Assembly: GCA_937862815.1 (NCBI GenBank)
Contig: CALMED010000006.1
Span: 163,804 to 227,803, forward strand
Reading direction: 5' to 3'
From: an uncultured Chitinophagaceae bacterium
GTDB taxonomy: Bacteria; Bacteroidota; Bacteroidia; Chitinophagales; Chitinophagaceae
DNA length: 64,000 nucleotides
Shown: positions 23,495 to 34,149 of the stretch, piece after piece
How the letters are laid out: each line of letters begins with the position of its first letter
Numbering within the stretch: the stretch's first letter is position 1
Notes under the pieces: model-generated
Databases searched by the model: none
The model's input: only the letters and a program-made list of their open reading frames with translations
What the model was told of the DNA's origin: nothing
Position numbers and translations under genes: made by a program

Positions 23495-25876
23495 ATGGAG
23501 AATTTGATTTATCTCGTTCCCGGAATGGCTGTTATCGGCCTGCTCTACACCTTTGTCAAGTTCAACTGGGTATCCCGCCAGGATGCCGGTAATGAGCGCA
23601 TGCAGGAGATCAGCAAGCACATCGCAGAAGGCGCCATGGCCTTCCTGAAGGCAGAGTGGAGAATCCTGACCTATTTCGTTATTGTGGTGGCCCTGCTGCT
23701 GGGTGTAATGGCCATGGCCAATCCCAACAGCCACTGGAGCATCGCCATTGCCTTCGTGATCGGCGCCGTTTTCAGCGCCACCGCCGGTTATATCGGCATG
23801 AACATCGCCACCCGCAGCAACGTACGTACGGCCCATGCCGCCCGTACCAGCCTGAGCAAAGCCCTGAACGTTTCGTTCACCGGTGGATCGGTGATGGGCC
23901 TGGGTGTAGCCGGCCTGGCTGTGCTGGGTTTGGGTGCCCTTTTCATCATACTTAAAGCCATCTTTGTTCCGGAAGGCGCTGCCGTAAACGGACCGGAGAT
24001 GCTCAAAGCCATTGAAGTGCTCACCGGTTTCTCCCTCGGCGCAGAAAGCATTGCTCTCTTTGCCCGCGTGGGTGGTGGTATTTATACCAAGGCAGCCGAT
24101 GTGGGCGCCGACCTCGTAGGTAAAGTGGAAGCCGGCATCCCGGAAGATGATCCCCGTAACCCCGCCACCATTGCCGACAACGTAGGCGATAACGTAGGCG
24201 ACGTTGCCGGTATGGGCGCCGACCTTTTCGGCTCCTATGTAGCCACCGTGCTGGCCACGATGGTGTTGGGCCAGGAAACTATTTCCAATGATAATTTCGG
24301 CGGACTGGCCCCCATCCTGCTGCCCATGCTGATAGCCGGTATCGGTATCCTGTTTTCCATCGTGGGCACCTGGTTTGTGCGCATCAGCGACAATGCCGGC
24401 ATCAACACCGACGTGGTGCAGAAAGCCCTCAACATGGGCAACTGGGGTTCCATTGTACTGACCGCCATCGCTTCGATCGGTCTCGTGTATTTCCTGCTCC
24501 CCGAAACCATGGTCCTGCGGGGCAATGAGTTTACCAAATGGGGTGTATTGGGCGCCATTGCCGTGGGCCTTGTGGTAGGTACGCTCATGAGCATCATCAC
24601 CGAATATTATACCGCCATGGGCAAACGTCCCGTGGACTCGATCGTTAAAAAATCCGGTACCGGACATGCCACCAACGTTATTGGTGGTTTGGCCGTGGGA
24701 ATGGAATCCACCTTCCTGCCCATCCTGGTGCTGGCGGCCGGTATTTATGGTTCGTTTCTCTGCGCCGGCCTTTATGGTGTTGCCATCGCTGCCGCCGGTA
24801 TGATGGCCACCACCGCCATGCAGCTGGCCATTGATGCCTTTGGTCCCATTGCCGACAATGCCGGTGGTATTGCCGAAATGAGTGAACTGCCCAAAGAAGT
24901 ACGGGAAAAAACCGACGTGCTCGATGCCGTGGGTAACACCACCGCCGCTACCGGAAAAGGCTTTGCCATTGCTTCGGCTGCACTAACGGCCCTGGCTTTG
25001 TTTGCCGCCTTTGTGGGTGTTGCGGGAATTGACGGTATTGATATCTACAAGGCCGATGTACTGGCCGCCCTGTTTGTGGGTGGTATGATCCCCTTCCTCT
25101 TTTCCTCCCTCGCTATCCGTGCCGTGGGCGAAGCCGCCATGAGCATGGTGGAGGAAGTACGTCGCCAGTTCCGCACCATCCCGGGCATCATGGAGGGCAC
25201 CGGCACTCCGGAGTACGACAAGTGCGTGGCTATTTCCACCGAAGCTTCCATCAAAAAGATGCTGCTGCCCGGCTCCATTGCCATCATTTCTCCCCTCCTG
25301 GTCGGTTTCGCCTTCGGACCCGAAGCGCTGGGCGGTTTCCTGGCCGGCGCCACCGTAAGCGGCGTGCTGATGGGTATGTTCCAGAACAACGCCGGAGGCG
25401 CCTGGGACAATGCCAAGAAAAGCTTTGAAAAAGGCGTTGAAATCAACGGCGAAATCTTCTACAAGAAATCAGAGCCGCACAAGGCATCGGTAACCGGCGA
25501 TACGGTGGGAGATCCATTCAAAGACACATCCGGACCTTCGATGAACATTCTTATTAAACTGATGTCCATCGTATCCCTTGTCATTGCTCCCAGCCTGGCT
25601 CAACTGTACGGCACCGGCGGTCATGCGCATGATGCCGCGGTTACAAAAGTTATTGAGCAGAAAATCACGACAACCGCATCCGGAGACGAAAAGCATCCCC
25701 TGCTGGCGGCATTGCAAACAGACGGACTGATTGCAAAAAAAGGCTCGATTAAAGTGGAAGTAAAAGAAGGTGTGTTGTTTGTGAACGATGCGGTAGTACC
25801 GGCCGACCAGGCAGCGAAATACCTCGCCCTCCTGGGAGATGGTGTTCAGGAACTCAAATTTGAACTGCAACAGTAA
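23495..25876 (+). CDS. hppA: Membrane-bound ion-pumping pyrophosphatase
   Basis: 793 residues from ATG 23495. It hydrolyses PPi and pumps H+ or Na+ across the inner membrane. The substrate-binding block [19 protein letters not shown], followed by [11 protein letters not shown], lies at about 215-245. GNTTAATG near 480 carries Ala where K+-independent enzymes have Lys, so it is probably K+-dependent. About 16 hydrophobic spans. After the last span there is a non-membrane C-terminal extension of about 80 residues (from about 710) rich in Ala, Lys and Thr, unusual in length. A terminator follows at 25899-25925. H+ versus Na+ specificity is not assigned. Confidence 0.95.
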   Translation: MENLIYLVPGMAVIGLLYTFVKFNWVSRQDAGNERMQEISKHIAEGAMAFLKAEWRILTYFVIVVALLLGVMAMANPNSHWSIAIAFVIGAVFSATAGYIGMNIATRSNVRTAHAARTSLSKALNVSFTGGSVMGLGVAGLAVLGLGALFIILKAIFVPEGAAVNGPEMLKAIEVLTGFSLGAESIALFARVGGGIYTKAADVGADLVGKVEAGIPEDDPRNPATIADNVGDNVGDVAGMGADLFGSYVATVLATMVLGQETISNDNFGGLAPILLPMLIAGIGILFSIVGTWFVRISDNAGINTDVVQKALNMGNWGSIVLTAIASIGLVYFLLPETMVLRGNEFTKWGVLGAIAVGLVVGTLMSIITEYYTAMGKRPVDSIVKKSGTGHATNVIGGLAVGMESTFLPILVLAAGIYGSFLCAGLYGVAIAAAGMMATTAMQLAIDAFGPIADNAGGIAEMSELPKEVREKTDVLDAVGNTTAATGKGFAIASAALTALALFAAFVGVAGIDGIDIYKADVLAALFVGGMIPFLFSSLAIRAVGEAAMSMVEEVRRQFRTIPGIMEGTGTPEYDKCVAISTEASIKKMLLPGSIAIISPLLVGFAFGPEALGGFLAGATVSGVLMGMFQNNAGGAWDNAKKSFEKGVEINGEIFYKKSEPHKASVTGDTVGDPFKDTSGPSMNILIKLMSIVSLVIAPSLAQLYGTGGHAHDAAVTKVIEQKITTTASGDEKHPLLAALQTDGLIAKKGSIKVEVKEGVLFVNDAVVPADQAAKYLALLGDGVQELKFELQQ

Positions 25877-25898
25877 CCTGTGCCCGCACAGGCAGACA

Positions 25899-25925
25899 CC
25901 CCGGTCGTTGCCGGGGCTTTTTTTT
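25899..25925 (+). terminator. Intrinsic terminator after hppA
   Basis: Stem CCCCGG/CCGGGG (25899-25904, 25911-25916) with loop TCGTTG is followed by a T run at 25918-25925, 22 bp after the hppA stop. Confidence 0.85.
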
Positions 25926-26010
25926 GCAGACAGTTACCCAAGAGCTAAAACCGGATCGTAACTGTAATACCCGGTGCCGCACGAACCTGCCGGTCGCTGA
26001 TGCGGATGGG

Positions 26011-26343
26011 TTACACACCCGGACCAGCCATCATTTCGGCGCGGCCTTTGTTTTTGGAAGCGCTGATGAAGAAGGGAATGCTGCTCAGCGCAACGGGCAC
26101 ACCCAATAGCATGATCCAGGCTTCGTTTTCACCGCCCGGTCCGAACAGGTCAAAGTTTTCCTGAAAACCAATGTACCCTCCTATTATCATAGCAGAACCG
26201 GCACCCGCCAATACCCAACCAGTTATGCGCTGGGATTTGCTTTTATCCAGGTAGTACTGCCTGTCTTTTACCACGGGTTGCTGCTGGGCTGCCAGTTGCA
26301 GAAACAAGAGCACGCCGGCGATCATAAGAAGTATCTTTTTCAT
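26011..26343 (-). CDS. Small membrane/exported hypothetical protein
   Basis: 110 residues. A signal segment (MIAGVLLFLQLAAQ) is followed by two further hydrophobic stretches (WVLAGAGSAMIIGGYIGF and WIMLLGVPVALSSIPFFI). A strong Shine-Dalgarno-like AAGGAGG precedes ATG 26343 on the minus strand, rare in this genome and good support for the start. It lies downstream of the PorP/SprF gene, but a 99-bp gap separates them. Function unknown. Confidence 0.55.
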   Translation of the reverse strand: MKKILLMIAGVLLFLQLAAQQQPVVKDRQYYLDKSKSQRITGWVLAGAGSAMIIGGYIGFQENFDLFGPGGENEAWIMLLGVPVALSSIPFFISASKNKGRAEMMAGPGV

Positions 26344-26442
26344 AACTCCTCCTTTTTGTATGTAAAAGGTACAACAGCACCTGCTGCGGCATAAATGACC
26401 TCAATCAGCAAGAAGAATGGGAAAAATGCTGCTTGTAACAAT

Positions 26443-27480
26443 TTACCAGACCCGGCGCGGACAGAGATCGCCGTAGCGGTTGCCCAACAGAAAGCCCAGT
26501 ACGATTTCATGCGAACCCCGCTGCATGTACGGCAGGAGATAATTGGTTTGCCGGTTGAAGTACGAGTCGTACGAATAACTGATGTTAAAGGTATTGGAGA
26601 TGTTGACCCCGGCCATGGCAGCCACGCCTTCCTTCACCCGGTAGTTGGCGCCGATCCAGAGACGATCCTGGTATTGCGCTTTGACGTTGAGATCGGCAAA
26701 GACGGGCATGGATGGGATGTACCGCACCATGAGGGAAGGAATCAGGTTGATGTCGTCATTCACAAGGAAGCGATAGCCCACCGTGGAAAACAGGTGCGGC
26801 ACCAGGGTGCTGCGGCTGAGGTCGGGGCTGTTGAGGCTGAGTTTGGAAGGAATGATCTGCTGGGCGGATAATCCCGCGAAGAAATGGCGGGAATAGAGCC
26901 AGAGCCCGGCATTGAGTTCGGGCTTCACCCGCCGCAGTTCCGTGGCGGCTGTGCCGATGGCAGGATCCACCGGGTTGGCCAGTTCCACCTTGGATCCATC
27001 GAGCGTGATGGTGGAAATACCGGCGCCAAAACCAGCCGACAGGTTGAGCGTGGGCGACAAACCGACGTGGTAGGCATACGAACCGGTGAGCAGCAACCGG
27101 TTGATGTAGCCCGTTTTGAAGTTGATCACCGATCCGCCGATGCCGTGGTGCGGTTCGGCTGCCGTGTATTCTTCCCAGTAATAGCGCCCCCGTGGGTTTT
27201 CGCCGGGCACTTCAAACGAAGTAGGTGTGGTGCGGTAATCCTTTTTACCCAATGGTCCGTGCACCGACGCGTAAAAGGTCTGCGGCGCACCCGGAAAACC
27301 CACCCACTGGTTGCGGTAGCTCAGCTTCACATCCGTGTAGTTTTCGATCCCCGTCAGCGCCGGGTTGAGTATGTAGTTATTCAGTATGTATTGCGTGTAA
27401 TGCGGACGCTGCTGCGCAGGCAACAGATAACCTGCACACAATGCCAGGAGCAACAGTCCCGCTTTTCTTCTTCCGGTCAT
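26443..27480 (-). CDS. PorP/SprF family type IX secretion membrane protein
   Basis: 345 residues from ATG 27480 (GTG 27492 is possible). A signal peptide ends near YLLPAQQ. PorP/SprF hallmarks follow: PHYTQYILNNYILNPALTGI, then SYRNQWVGFPGAPQTFYASV, and Gly-rich barrel strands to the end. These barrel proteins pair with individual cargo proteins of the type IX secretion system, notably type-B (CHU_C) sorting domains. The gene begins 19 bp after the stop of just such a 1742-residue protein, a classical pairing. Secure family call. Confidence 0.95.
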   Translation of the reverse strand: MTGRRKAGLLLLALCAGYLLPAQQRPHYTQYILNNYILNPALTGIENYTDVKLSYRNQWVGFPGAPQTFYASVHGPLGKKDYRTTPTSFEVPGENPRGRYYWEEYTAAEPHHGIGGSVINFKTGYINRLLLTGSYAYHVGLSPTLNLSAGFGAGISTITLDGSKVELANPVDPAIGTAATELRRVKPELNAGLWLYSRHFFAGLSAQQIIPSKLSLNSPDLSRSTLVPHLFSTVGYRFLVNDDINLIPSLMVRYIPSMPVFADLNVKAQYQDRLWIGANYRVKEGVAAMAGVNISNTFNISYSYDSYFNRQTNYLLPYMQRGSHEIVLGFLLGNRYGDLCPRRVW

Positions 27481-27499
27481 TTCTTTCAACACTCCTTTT

Positions 27500-30400
27500 T
27501 TAGCGTAAAATGGTTACATATCCTTTCTGTACGGCCCTTCCGTTTTTGGGATCAATCACATAGTAGTAGGTTCCGGCTGGCAATTTCTGACCGCGCCAGG
27601 TACCGTCCCACGGTGTGGTATAGCCGATGGAGCGGAATACGAGGCTTCCGGCCGTGTTGTACACTTCCACGATGCATCCGGGATAATCGCTCAGGTTTCG
27701 GATATCCCATACATCATTAAACCCATCCCCATTAGGAGTAAAGGTATTGGGCGGTTTGGGGAAACGCAGCACCTTGACCTGCACCACATCGGAGACCACG
27801 CAATTGCCCCGCCCGGTTACCGTAAGCCGGTAAGTGATATCGTCCTGCGGCGACTGAATTGTGGGATTGAGCAGTGAGGGGTTGTCGAGGTAGGTGGAAG
27901 GTGTCCACAAATAAGATAGAATATTGCCCGTTGCTGTAGCCTGGTCAATTTTCCGGATTCCGTCTTCCAGTACAAATAGATCCGGACCTGCACTGATCAC
28001 AGGATAATTCCATACACTCATCTGCCGGCTGGCCGTATCACTGATACATCCTTCATTGCTGTACACATACAACCGGGCGGTATAGGATCCGGCAGAACGG
28101 TAAGTGTAGGTGGGGTTTCTGGTAAACGAACTGTCGCTGTTTCCAAACGACCAGTGCCAGCTGCGGATGGTGCTGCCGGCAGCCATGCTGTTATCGGTAA
28201 ACTGCAGGGCATCGCCAATGCAGAGGCTGTCTTTCACATTGAAAGCGGCCTTGGGTTGCGGGTACACTTCGGTAAGCTGGCGGGTGAGTGAATCCACGCA
28301 ACCGGCAACGGAGGTAACCCGCAGGGTTACGTTGTAAGTACCCAGTTGGCTGTAATAGTAAACCGGATTTTTCAGCACAGATGTATCAGAGCCCGCAGGG
28401 ATGGCAAAAGGATCGCCAAAACGCCAGCGGTACGTAAACTGGTCTTCGGTATTGCCGGGGATGGTGGACGAATTGATGAAGGCGGCAGTGCCAGCTGGGA
28501 GACAAACCCTGGGCAGCTGAAAATTCACCCGGGGGAGCGGGTTCACGGCGACCGGCCGGGTAAAAGGCAGGCTGTTACAGCCGCGGCTGTCGGTCACATT
28601 CTGGGTTACATTGTAGATAGCTGCTGAGGCATACACATGGGTAACCGGGTTTCCGTTAGACGCTGTTACAACCGGCGATCCGTCGCCATAGTTCCACACC
28701 CAGGTGGCGATGGGACTGCCGCTGGTAGTGGAGCTGTCGGCGAAGGTGACGGCATTCTTTTCACACACCGGCTGCAACACGCGGAAACCGGCCAGCGGTC
28801 GTGGCCAAACTTCAATGGTCTGCTCCACAAACTCAATACAACCAGCCGTAGTGGTGAAAGTGTAGCGGATGGTATGCACCCCTACTCCTGCGGTTGCGGG
28901 GTTAAAGAGGCCGGTTGGGCTTACACCCTTTCCCGTGTAAACACCCGTACCAGGCAGCCCGGCGGTTTCAATTGCCTGGGTGATCTGGCGGGGTGCCGCA
29001 TCCACACAAATGCCGGGTATGGCGGCAAACTGAATGAGCGGTGTGGCATTCACGACAACGGGCCTGACGATTTCGCTGACACATACGCCACCCGAAAACG
29101 CCCGGAAGCGAACCTGGAAGGTGCGGGTTAGCGGCGCCTGGAAGACGGGGTACTGGTGCGCATACACTTTCCCGGGTTGCGGGTCGTTGTCGAGGTCGAA
29201 TACCGCAGGGCTGCCGGCCTGGTCCCAATAAATTTCCACTTTGGTGATGGAACCAAAGTCCACGATGGAATTATTCCGGATACGTACTTCACGGTTGCCG
29301 CAAAGATTGTTGTCGGGCAGGATGTCGAATGCCGCCTGCGGCACTGATCCGTTGACTGTAAACTGGCGACTGATGGAATCCACGCAGCCAGCCGGGGTGG
29401 TAACCCGGAGCTTAACCGTATAAACGCCCACAGCGTTGTATTTCACAGCGGGATTCGGGATCGTGCTGGTAAGCAGGGATGGGTTGGGCGTGATGGGTGG
29501 TGTACCGGCGTTGAATTGCCAGAAGTAGGTGAATCCACCCGAGCCGTCGGCAATGCGGGAGGTATCGGTAAAGAGGGCCTGGGCATCGCTTAGACACACA
29601 TCCGGCAATACAAAGCCCGGGCGTGGTAAGGGGTGGATGCGCACGGTCTGCACCAGCGTGTCGCTGATACAACCCTTGCTGTTTTCCACCACCAGGCGGA
29701 TGACCTGGTCGCCCCAAGCTGCATAAGTATGTGTGATGGGGTTGGGTGCATTGTTGAGAAGGGTACCATCACCAAGGATCCAGTAACGGCGTATGATGGA
29801 TCCCACATTGGCCGTGGAGTTGTCCTGCAGCGAAAGCACATTCTGCTCGCACCGCGGAGTGGTAAACGCAAAGGAAGCCGTTGGCCAGGGATGCACCACC
29901 AGGGTATGCGTAACCGTATCACTAACACAGTCCTGCGTGGAGAATGCCCAGAGTGTTGCCGTGTATGTGCCCGGAGCGGTATAAATCTTTACAGGATTTT
30001 GCTGGGTGCTGGACGTACCATCGCTGAAGCGCCACTCCCAGCGGTTGATGGGATGGGTGAAGCCATTGGTGCCGGTGCTGCTGTAAGTGACCGGCGTTTG
30101 CCAGCACACTTCGGCCGGGGCAGCAATGGCGGCCTTGGGTTGTGGGTAGATGTTGTTCTGAACCCTGGTGACCGAATCCACGCAGCCGTTGCCTGACGTT
30201 GCAATCAATTTGATGGAATAAGGCCCGGTGGCCGGGTAGGTATGAGTGGGATTAGCGAGCGTGGAGGTGTTGAGGGCACCGCTGCCGGGGTTACCGAAAT
30301 TCCAGTTGTACAGCAGCTGTGCCTGGGTGCCGTCGGCGATGGTGGACTGGTTGGTAAAGCTGACCACGGCATTGGGCAGACAGGCGGGCGACAGCGTAAA

Positions 30401-32728
30401 GTCGGGCACCGGCTTGGGATGCACCTGCACGGGTTGGGTAAGTGTATTGCGGCAGCCGGTGGAACTGATGAGTTGCAGGGAAGCCTGGAAGGTGCCGGTA
30501 GCAGTATAGGTGGTGCTTACAGAATTGCTGTTGGTATTGCTGAATACGGTACCGTTGCCAAGGTTCCAGTTCCAGTTGGTGATGCTGCCGTAACCACCGG
30601 CGAGGGTGGATGCATCGGTGAAGGCAATGGTTCCGTTTATACAGGTAGGTGACGAGATCGAAAAGGCCGGCTGGGGTGTTTTTGTAACGCGGATGATTTT
30701 TTCCACCGTATCGCTGATGCAGCCGATGTCGGTAAGTATAGAATACCGGATCTTGTATTCACCTGGTGTGGTGTACACTTTCACCGGGTTGTTTTCGTAA
30801 GCGAACGTGCCGTCGCCGAAATCCCAGAAATGCCGGATCACCGGGCGGCCGTTGCCATTGTTGTTGGTGGTGATGACGATGGAGGAATCGGTGCAACCAT
30901 TGGCCGGCACGTTGGGCCAGTTGAAGTCGGCCACCGGCGGATTAAAGACCTGCAAAGTAAAATTAATGATCTGGGTACCGGAGCATCCATCGGGCGTAGG
31001 GTTATTGGCTGTTACTTTGATGGGATAATTACCGATGTTATTATATATATACGGATCGGGCAGCCGGAATACGTAGAGGGTGCGGCCGTTAAGTTCGTAG
31101 GAAGAGTCGGGTACCGGGTTGTTGTTGGTCACGTTGGGGAAACCTGCAATCTCCCACACCATGCTCAGGGGCTGGTAAGGAAGGGTCAGTGACATGATAA
31201 AGGGTGATCCTTTACAGGCAACCGGACTGTTTATGGTGGCAAAAGAGTTCTGGGTGGTGATGAACTGATAAAGGTCAATAACGTTGGTACCGGCGTTGTA
31301 GCCATACGACTCAAAACTGCCGAAACCGTAGGCGATGGCATTAAAACCAGAATCGGACTGGATGGAATATACCCCCCCCGACGGTAATTGCTGGCGGAGG
31401 TAGGAGTAATTGGGATCCTGCGGGTGTACGATGAACGGGTTGGTGGCAATTGCGGCACCTGCGGCATTCCGTAACCGGAAGGAACTGATGGCAGTACCTT
31501 TATTCGGAATGATGACATTGAAGTAGTGACCGGTAATGTTGAAGTTGCCGGTGGCATTCCAGAGTACTTTGTTGATGTTTTGCTCCACCGGGCTGAGGTA
31601 AATCACTTCGGGGTCTCCTAAACCCGTTGTATTGCCGCAGTTACCCTGGGAGGGGAAATACTGGGCCACCATGATGGGCTCATCGGCTTCAATGAGCATG
31701 GGCTGGTTGGTGAGGGGCAGATCGTAATAGAAGCTACCAATCAGAGGAACTCCGATGGGTGCACCATTGACACGCACTGCTGCTGCCGGGTTGGACACGG
31801 CTACACGAAAGTGGTTGAAGTCCTGGCCACCGGCAGCCGTGGTGGTGAGAAACTTTTTTCCCCATGCATTTTTAGGGAAAGCCTGTACCATGTAGTTGTC
31901 GGAGGAGGTGGAGTTGGTGTTGGGACAGGCAATGCTGATACGTCCGCTACCCGAAAAAACGGCGAGCCGCTTACACCCTGTACCGGTATTGACTGAACGG
32001 ATCAGTGTGCCGGAGAGGTCTACCCCAAAGTGGTTTTGGGAAGGCGCTACTGCATTGATGAACTGCCCCATCAGGTTAAATACCTGGCCCTGCTGCAGGG
32101 TTACAGTAAAAGGCACACCGGCCGGCCTGGTAAGGGTTGGCTGGCTGGGGGTGATTTCAACGGTGGTGGTGCCGGTGTCGGCTGCAATTACATAGGCCCA
32201 GCAGTTAGAGTTGGGGGCGTTGGTTCGGTTGGTATAATTGATGGAATAGTACTCCCGGCCGAGCGTACTGACAGGAAAAAGAATGGTAGCTCCTGAAACA
32301 CTCTGGTTGTAAACATGGGCATACGCGACGATGGGTCTTGTGCTGGTGATCAGGATGCCTTTGTTTTCGCCGGTTGTACTTTCGGACAGCAGGCGGGCAT
32401 CGAAGGCTCCTGTTTTAGGCAGGGGAGCAGAAGTCACCACCGAGTTAGCCGGCACATTGTAGGTAACCGAATATCCATTCCTTGGAATGGATACAGTAAC
32501 GGTACTGGCCTCTTCCGCCGCGAAATAAAGGACCATTTCCTGGACGTTGTTGGTGGTCATCACCTGGTGGTAACCATAGGCCACCCAGAACTCCGTCCCT
32601 TTATTGGAAAAATCCTGTGCGTGTGTCAGTTGAAGGACAAAGAGGTACGTAAGTAGAAATAACAGTTTTTTCAAAATCAAGCCGTTTTTCAAAATCCAAA
32701 GGAGGTGTAAATTACAAGTTTTACCCAT
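27500..32728 (-). CDS. Giant secreted PKD-repeat protein with IgGFc-binding-like N-domain and CHU_C sorting end
   Basis: 1742 residues. A signal peptide ends at THAQ (about residue 38). An N-terminal domain (about 40-290) matches IgGFc-binding-protein-type domains (NKGTEFWVAYGYHQVMTTNN, NSNCWAYVIAADTGTTTVEI). From about residue 500 come roughly ten PKD domains, each with WDFGDGT- or WNFGNPG-type signatures (for example HFWDFGDGTFAYENN). The last 88 residues form the gliding-motility-associated CHU_C domain: NTFTPNGDGFNDVWDIRN, YPGCIVEVYNTAGSLVF, WDGTWRGQKLPAGTYYYVI. This targets type IX export with PorP/SprF, whose gene lies directly downstream. Likely an adhesin or surface-matrix protein. 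Confidence 0.93.
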   Translation of the reverse strand: MGKTCNLHLLWILKNGLILKKLLFLLTYLFVLQLTHAQDFSNKGTEFWVAYGYHQVMTTNNVQEMVLYFAAEEASTVTVSIPRNGYSVTYNVPANSVVTSAPLPKTGAFDARLLSESTTGENKGILITSTRPIVAYAHVYNQSVSGATILFPVSTLGREYYSINYTNRTNAPNSNCWAYVIAADTGTTTVEITPSQPTLTRPAGVPFTVTLQQGQVFNLMGQFINAVAPSQNHFGVDLSGTLIRSVNTGTGCKRLAVFSGSGRISIACPNTNSTSSDNYMVQAFPKNAWGKKFLTTTAAGGQDFNHFRVAVSNPAAAVRVNGAPIGVPLIGSFYYDLPLTNQPMLIEADEPIMVAQYFPSQGNCGNTTGLGDPEVIYLSPVEQNINKVLWNATGNFNITGHYFNVIIPNKGTAISSFRLRNAAGAAIATNPFIVHPQDPNYSYLRQQLPSGGVYSIQSDSGFNAIAYGFGSFESYGYNAGTNVIDLYQFITTQNSFATINSPVACKGSPFIMSLTLPYQPLSMVWEIAGFPNVTNNNPVPDSSYELNGRTLYVFRLPDPYIYNNIGNYPIKVTANNPTPDGCSGTQIINFTLQVFNPPVADFNWPNVPANGCTDSSIVITTNNNGNGRPVIRHFWDFGDGTFAYENNPVKVYTTPGEYKIRYSILTDIGCISDTVEKIIRVTKTPQPAFSISSPTCINGTIAFTDASTLAGGYGSITNWNWNLGNGTVFSNTNSNSVSTTYTATGTFQASLQLISSTGCRNTLTQPVQVHPKPVPDFTLSPACLPNAVVSFTNQSTIADGTQAQLLYNWNFGNPGSGALNTSTLANPTHTYPATGPYSIKLIATSGNGCVDSVTRVQNNIYPQPKAAIAAPAEVCWQTPVTYSSTGTNGFTHPINRWEWRFSDGTSSTQQNPVKIYTAPGTYTATLWAFSTQDCVSDTVTHTLVVHPWPTASFAFTTPRCEQNVLSLQDNSTANVGSIIRRYWILGDGTLLNNAPNPITHTYAAWGDQVIRLVVENSKGCISDTLVQTVRIHPLPRPGFVLPDVCLSDAQALFTDTSRIADGSGGFTYFWQFNAGTPPITPNPSLLTSTIPNPAVKYNAVGVYTVKLRVTTPAGCVDSISRQFTVNGSVPQAAFDILPDNNLCGNREVRIRNNSIVDFGSITKVEIYWDQAGSPAVFDLDNDPQPGKVYAHQYPVFQAPLTRTFQVRFRAFSGGVCVSEIVRPVVVNATPLIQFAAIPGICVDAAPRQITQAIETAGLPGTGVYTGKGVSPTGLFNPATAGVGVHTIRYTFTTTAGCIEFVEQTIEVWPRPLAGFRVLQPVCEKNAVTFADSSTTSGSPIATWVWNYGDGSPVVTASNGNPVTHVYASAAIYNVTQNVTDSRGCNSLPFTRPVAVNPLPRVNFQLPRVCLPAGTAAFINSSTIPGNTEDQFTYRWRFGDPFAIPAGSDTSVLKNPVYYYSQLGTYNVTLRVTSVAGCVDSLTRQLTEVYPQPKAAFNVKDSLCIGDALQFTDNSMAAGSTIRSWHWSFGNSDSSFTRNPTYTYRSAGSYTARLYVYSNEGCISDTASRQMSVWNYPVISAGPDLFVLEDGIRKIDQATATGNILSYLWTPSTYLDNPSLLNPTIQSPQDDITYRLTVTGRGNCVVSDVVQVKVLRFPKPPNTFTPNGDGFNDVWDIRNLSDYPGCIVEVYNTAGSLVFRSIGYTTPWDGTWRGQKLPAGTYYYVIDPKNGRAVQKGYVTILR

Positions 32729-33362
32729 GCGAATCCCCGTTAGTTGAACTGTTTATATAAGCGGCGAGTCGATCGATGTAGTCTGCCGCCCGGGGGCCTT
32801 CGTTGAAAAGCAAATCGAGTATGCAGAGGTTGGCGACAAAACCCCGGCGTTCCGCAAAAACCTGCAGGTAGTGTGGGTGAGGCTTTGGCGGCACCGGTAT
32901 GGGATTTCTTTCCAGTGCAATTTCAGTATGCTCCAGCGTTTCAGGAGCATAAACAGACGAAATGACAGTATTAATTCCAATCATCCGGAAAGCCCACTCC
33001 ATGCACATGCGGTTCCACTCGCACAGCAAATCCGGCTGTTGCTGGTACAGCCGGGCGAGATCCGGTTCATAAACTTCAAACCAGGGCGACTTCCGGTAGC
33101 AGTCGTGCAAGGTCCGCCAATGCACCCGCTGCCAGGGCTCAGACCAGGCAATCCGGATACCGTCAACCGATCCTTTCACATTCCGGCCTCCGGCCAGCGG
33201 AACACTAAGCATCACCATATTGTTAGGACCGTAGAGCCACATCCGGTTCAACGGATGCGCTTTTTTCCATACTTTGGATGGATTATTCTGTATATATTGC
33301 TCCTTATATAAACTAGTATATGAATAAATACATCCAAAATATTCTAAATCAATTAATATCAT
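32721..33362 (-). CDS. WbqC-like family protein
   Basis: 213 residues from ATG 33362; the upstream TTG gives no recognised sequence. The stretch NRMWLYGPNNMVMLSVPLAG, then WQRVHWRTLHDCYRKSPWF, is typical of the WbqC family, whose genes are found near surface-polysaccharide clusters; their reaction is not firmly established. Its stop overlaps the start of the giant PKD gene by 8 bp, so it heads that minus-strand operon. A role in modifying or anchoring the secreted protein is only inference. AT-rich 278-bp upstream region (33363-33640) carries promoter-like sequence such as TATATTTTT. Confidence 0.75.
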   Translation of the reverse strand: MILIDLEYFGCIYSYTSLYKEQYIQNNPSKVWKKAHPLNRMWLYGPNNMVMLSVPLAGGRNVKGSVDGIRIAWSEPWQRVHWRTLHDCYRKSPWFEVYEPDLARLYQQQPDLLCEWNRMCMEWAFRMIGINTVISSVYAPETLEHTEIALERNPIPVPPKPHPHYLQVFAERRGFVANLCILDLLFNEGPRAADYIDRLAAYINSSTNGDSHG

Positions 33363-33640
33363 CTTAAAATTGTTAAAAATATACCATTCCTGAACATCTC
33401 GCCCCTGTGTGGTCAATATTGGGAAAATATGTCGTTATTTATTCTTATATTATTTCAGCAATAATCTATATTACAATGATTTTCAATTATTTAATTAATA
33501 ATATTACTAGACGAATTATTTAGCATATTGAATCGCGGCCCCAGTTTTCCCTTTTGCTAACAGGATTAGTTCAAAATTAAGCTTTCCTTTGCGCCTTTCC
33601 AAGGTCATAATCACTTCCAAATCCCTAACTTGCAGCCTGC

Positions 33641-34105
33641 ATGAAACCCATATCATCCTCCCTCCTTCCACTGCTTCTGGCGGGTTTACTCTTCGCTGGT
33701 TGCAACGTATTCAAAATGCCAGAGTACATCAGCTATAATCAATTCCGGGTAGAGAAATGGGGACTGGGGGAAAGCACCGTTGCACTCAACCTCGTTTACC
33801 GCAATCCCAACAAGGTTGGTTTCCAGGTTCGACGCACCGAAGCCGATGTGTATATTGACGGCGTTTATCTTGGAAAGGCGGTAAGCGACACACTCATCAA
33901 GGTTGACAAAAAGTCAGATTTTGAAATCCCCATCCTGGTACGCACTGATATGAAAAACCTGGTTAGGAATGCATGGTCGGCCCTGACCAACAAGACGGTA
34001 CTGGTCACCGCCAAGGGCACCCTTACGGCGGGGGTGGCGGGTGTATTCAAGACCATTCCCCTCGATTACGAAGGCCGGCACGAGATGGGATTGTTTGAGC
34101 CCTGA
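33641..34105 (+). CDS. LEA type 2 family lipoprotein
   Basis: 154 residues. A lipobox (LLFAGC, Cys21) marks an outer-membrane lipoprotein. The mature domain is LEA2/WHy-like: VALNLVYRNPNKVGFQV, then DVYIDGVYLGKAVSDT, and VLVTAKGTLTAG, the same fold as the element's protein at 1503-1955. LEA2 proteins in bacteria are linked to envelope stability or desiccation; no exact role is known. It follows an AT-rich gap and converges with the heavy-metal-domain gene. Confidence 0.75.
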   Translation: MKPISSSLLPLLLAGLLFAGCNVFKMPEYISYNQFRVEKWGLGESTVALNLVYRNPNKVGFQVRRTEADVYIDGVYLGKAVSDTLIKVDKKSDFEIPILVRTDMKNLVRNAWSALTNKTVLVTAKGTLTAGVAGVFKTIPLDYEGRHEMGLFEP

Positions 34106-34107
34106 GC

Positions 34108-34135
34108 AAAAAAAATCCGGGACCATGCCCGGATT
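34108..34135 (-). terminator. Intrinsic terminator for the heavy-metal-domain gene
   Basis: Perfect 8-bp arms 34114-34121 and 34128-34135 around loop ACCATG. On the minus strand they are followed by eight T residues (complement of 34108-34115), 15 bp after the stop at 34150. Confidence 0.8.
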
Positions 34136-34149
34136 GAATCTTATACGTT

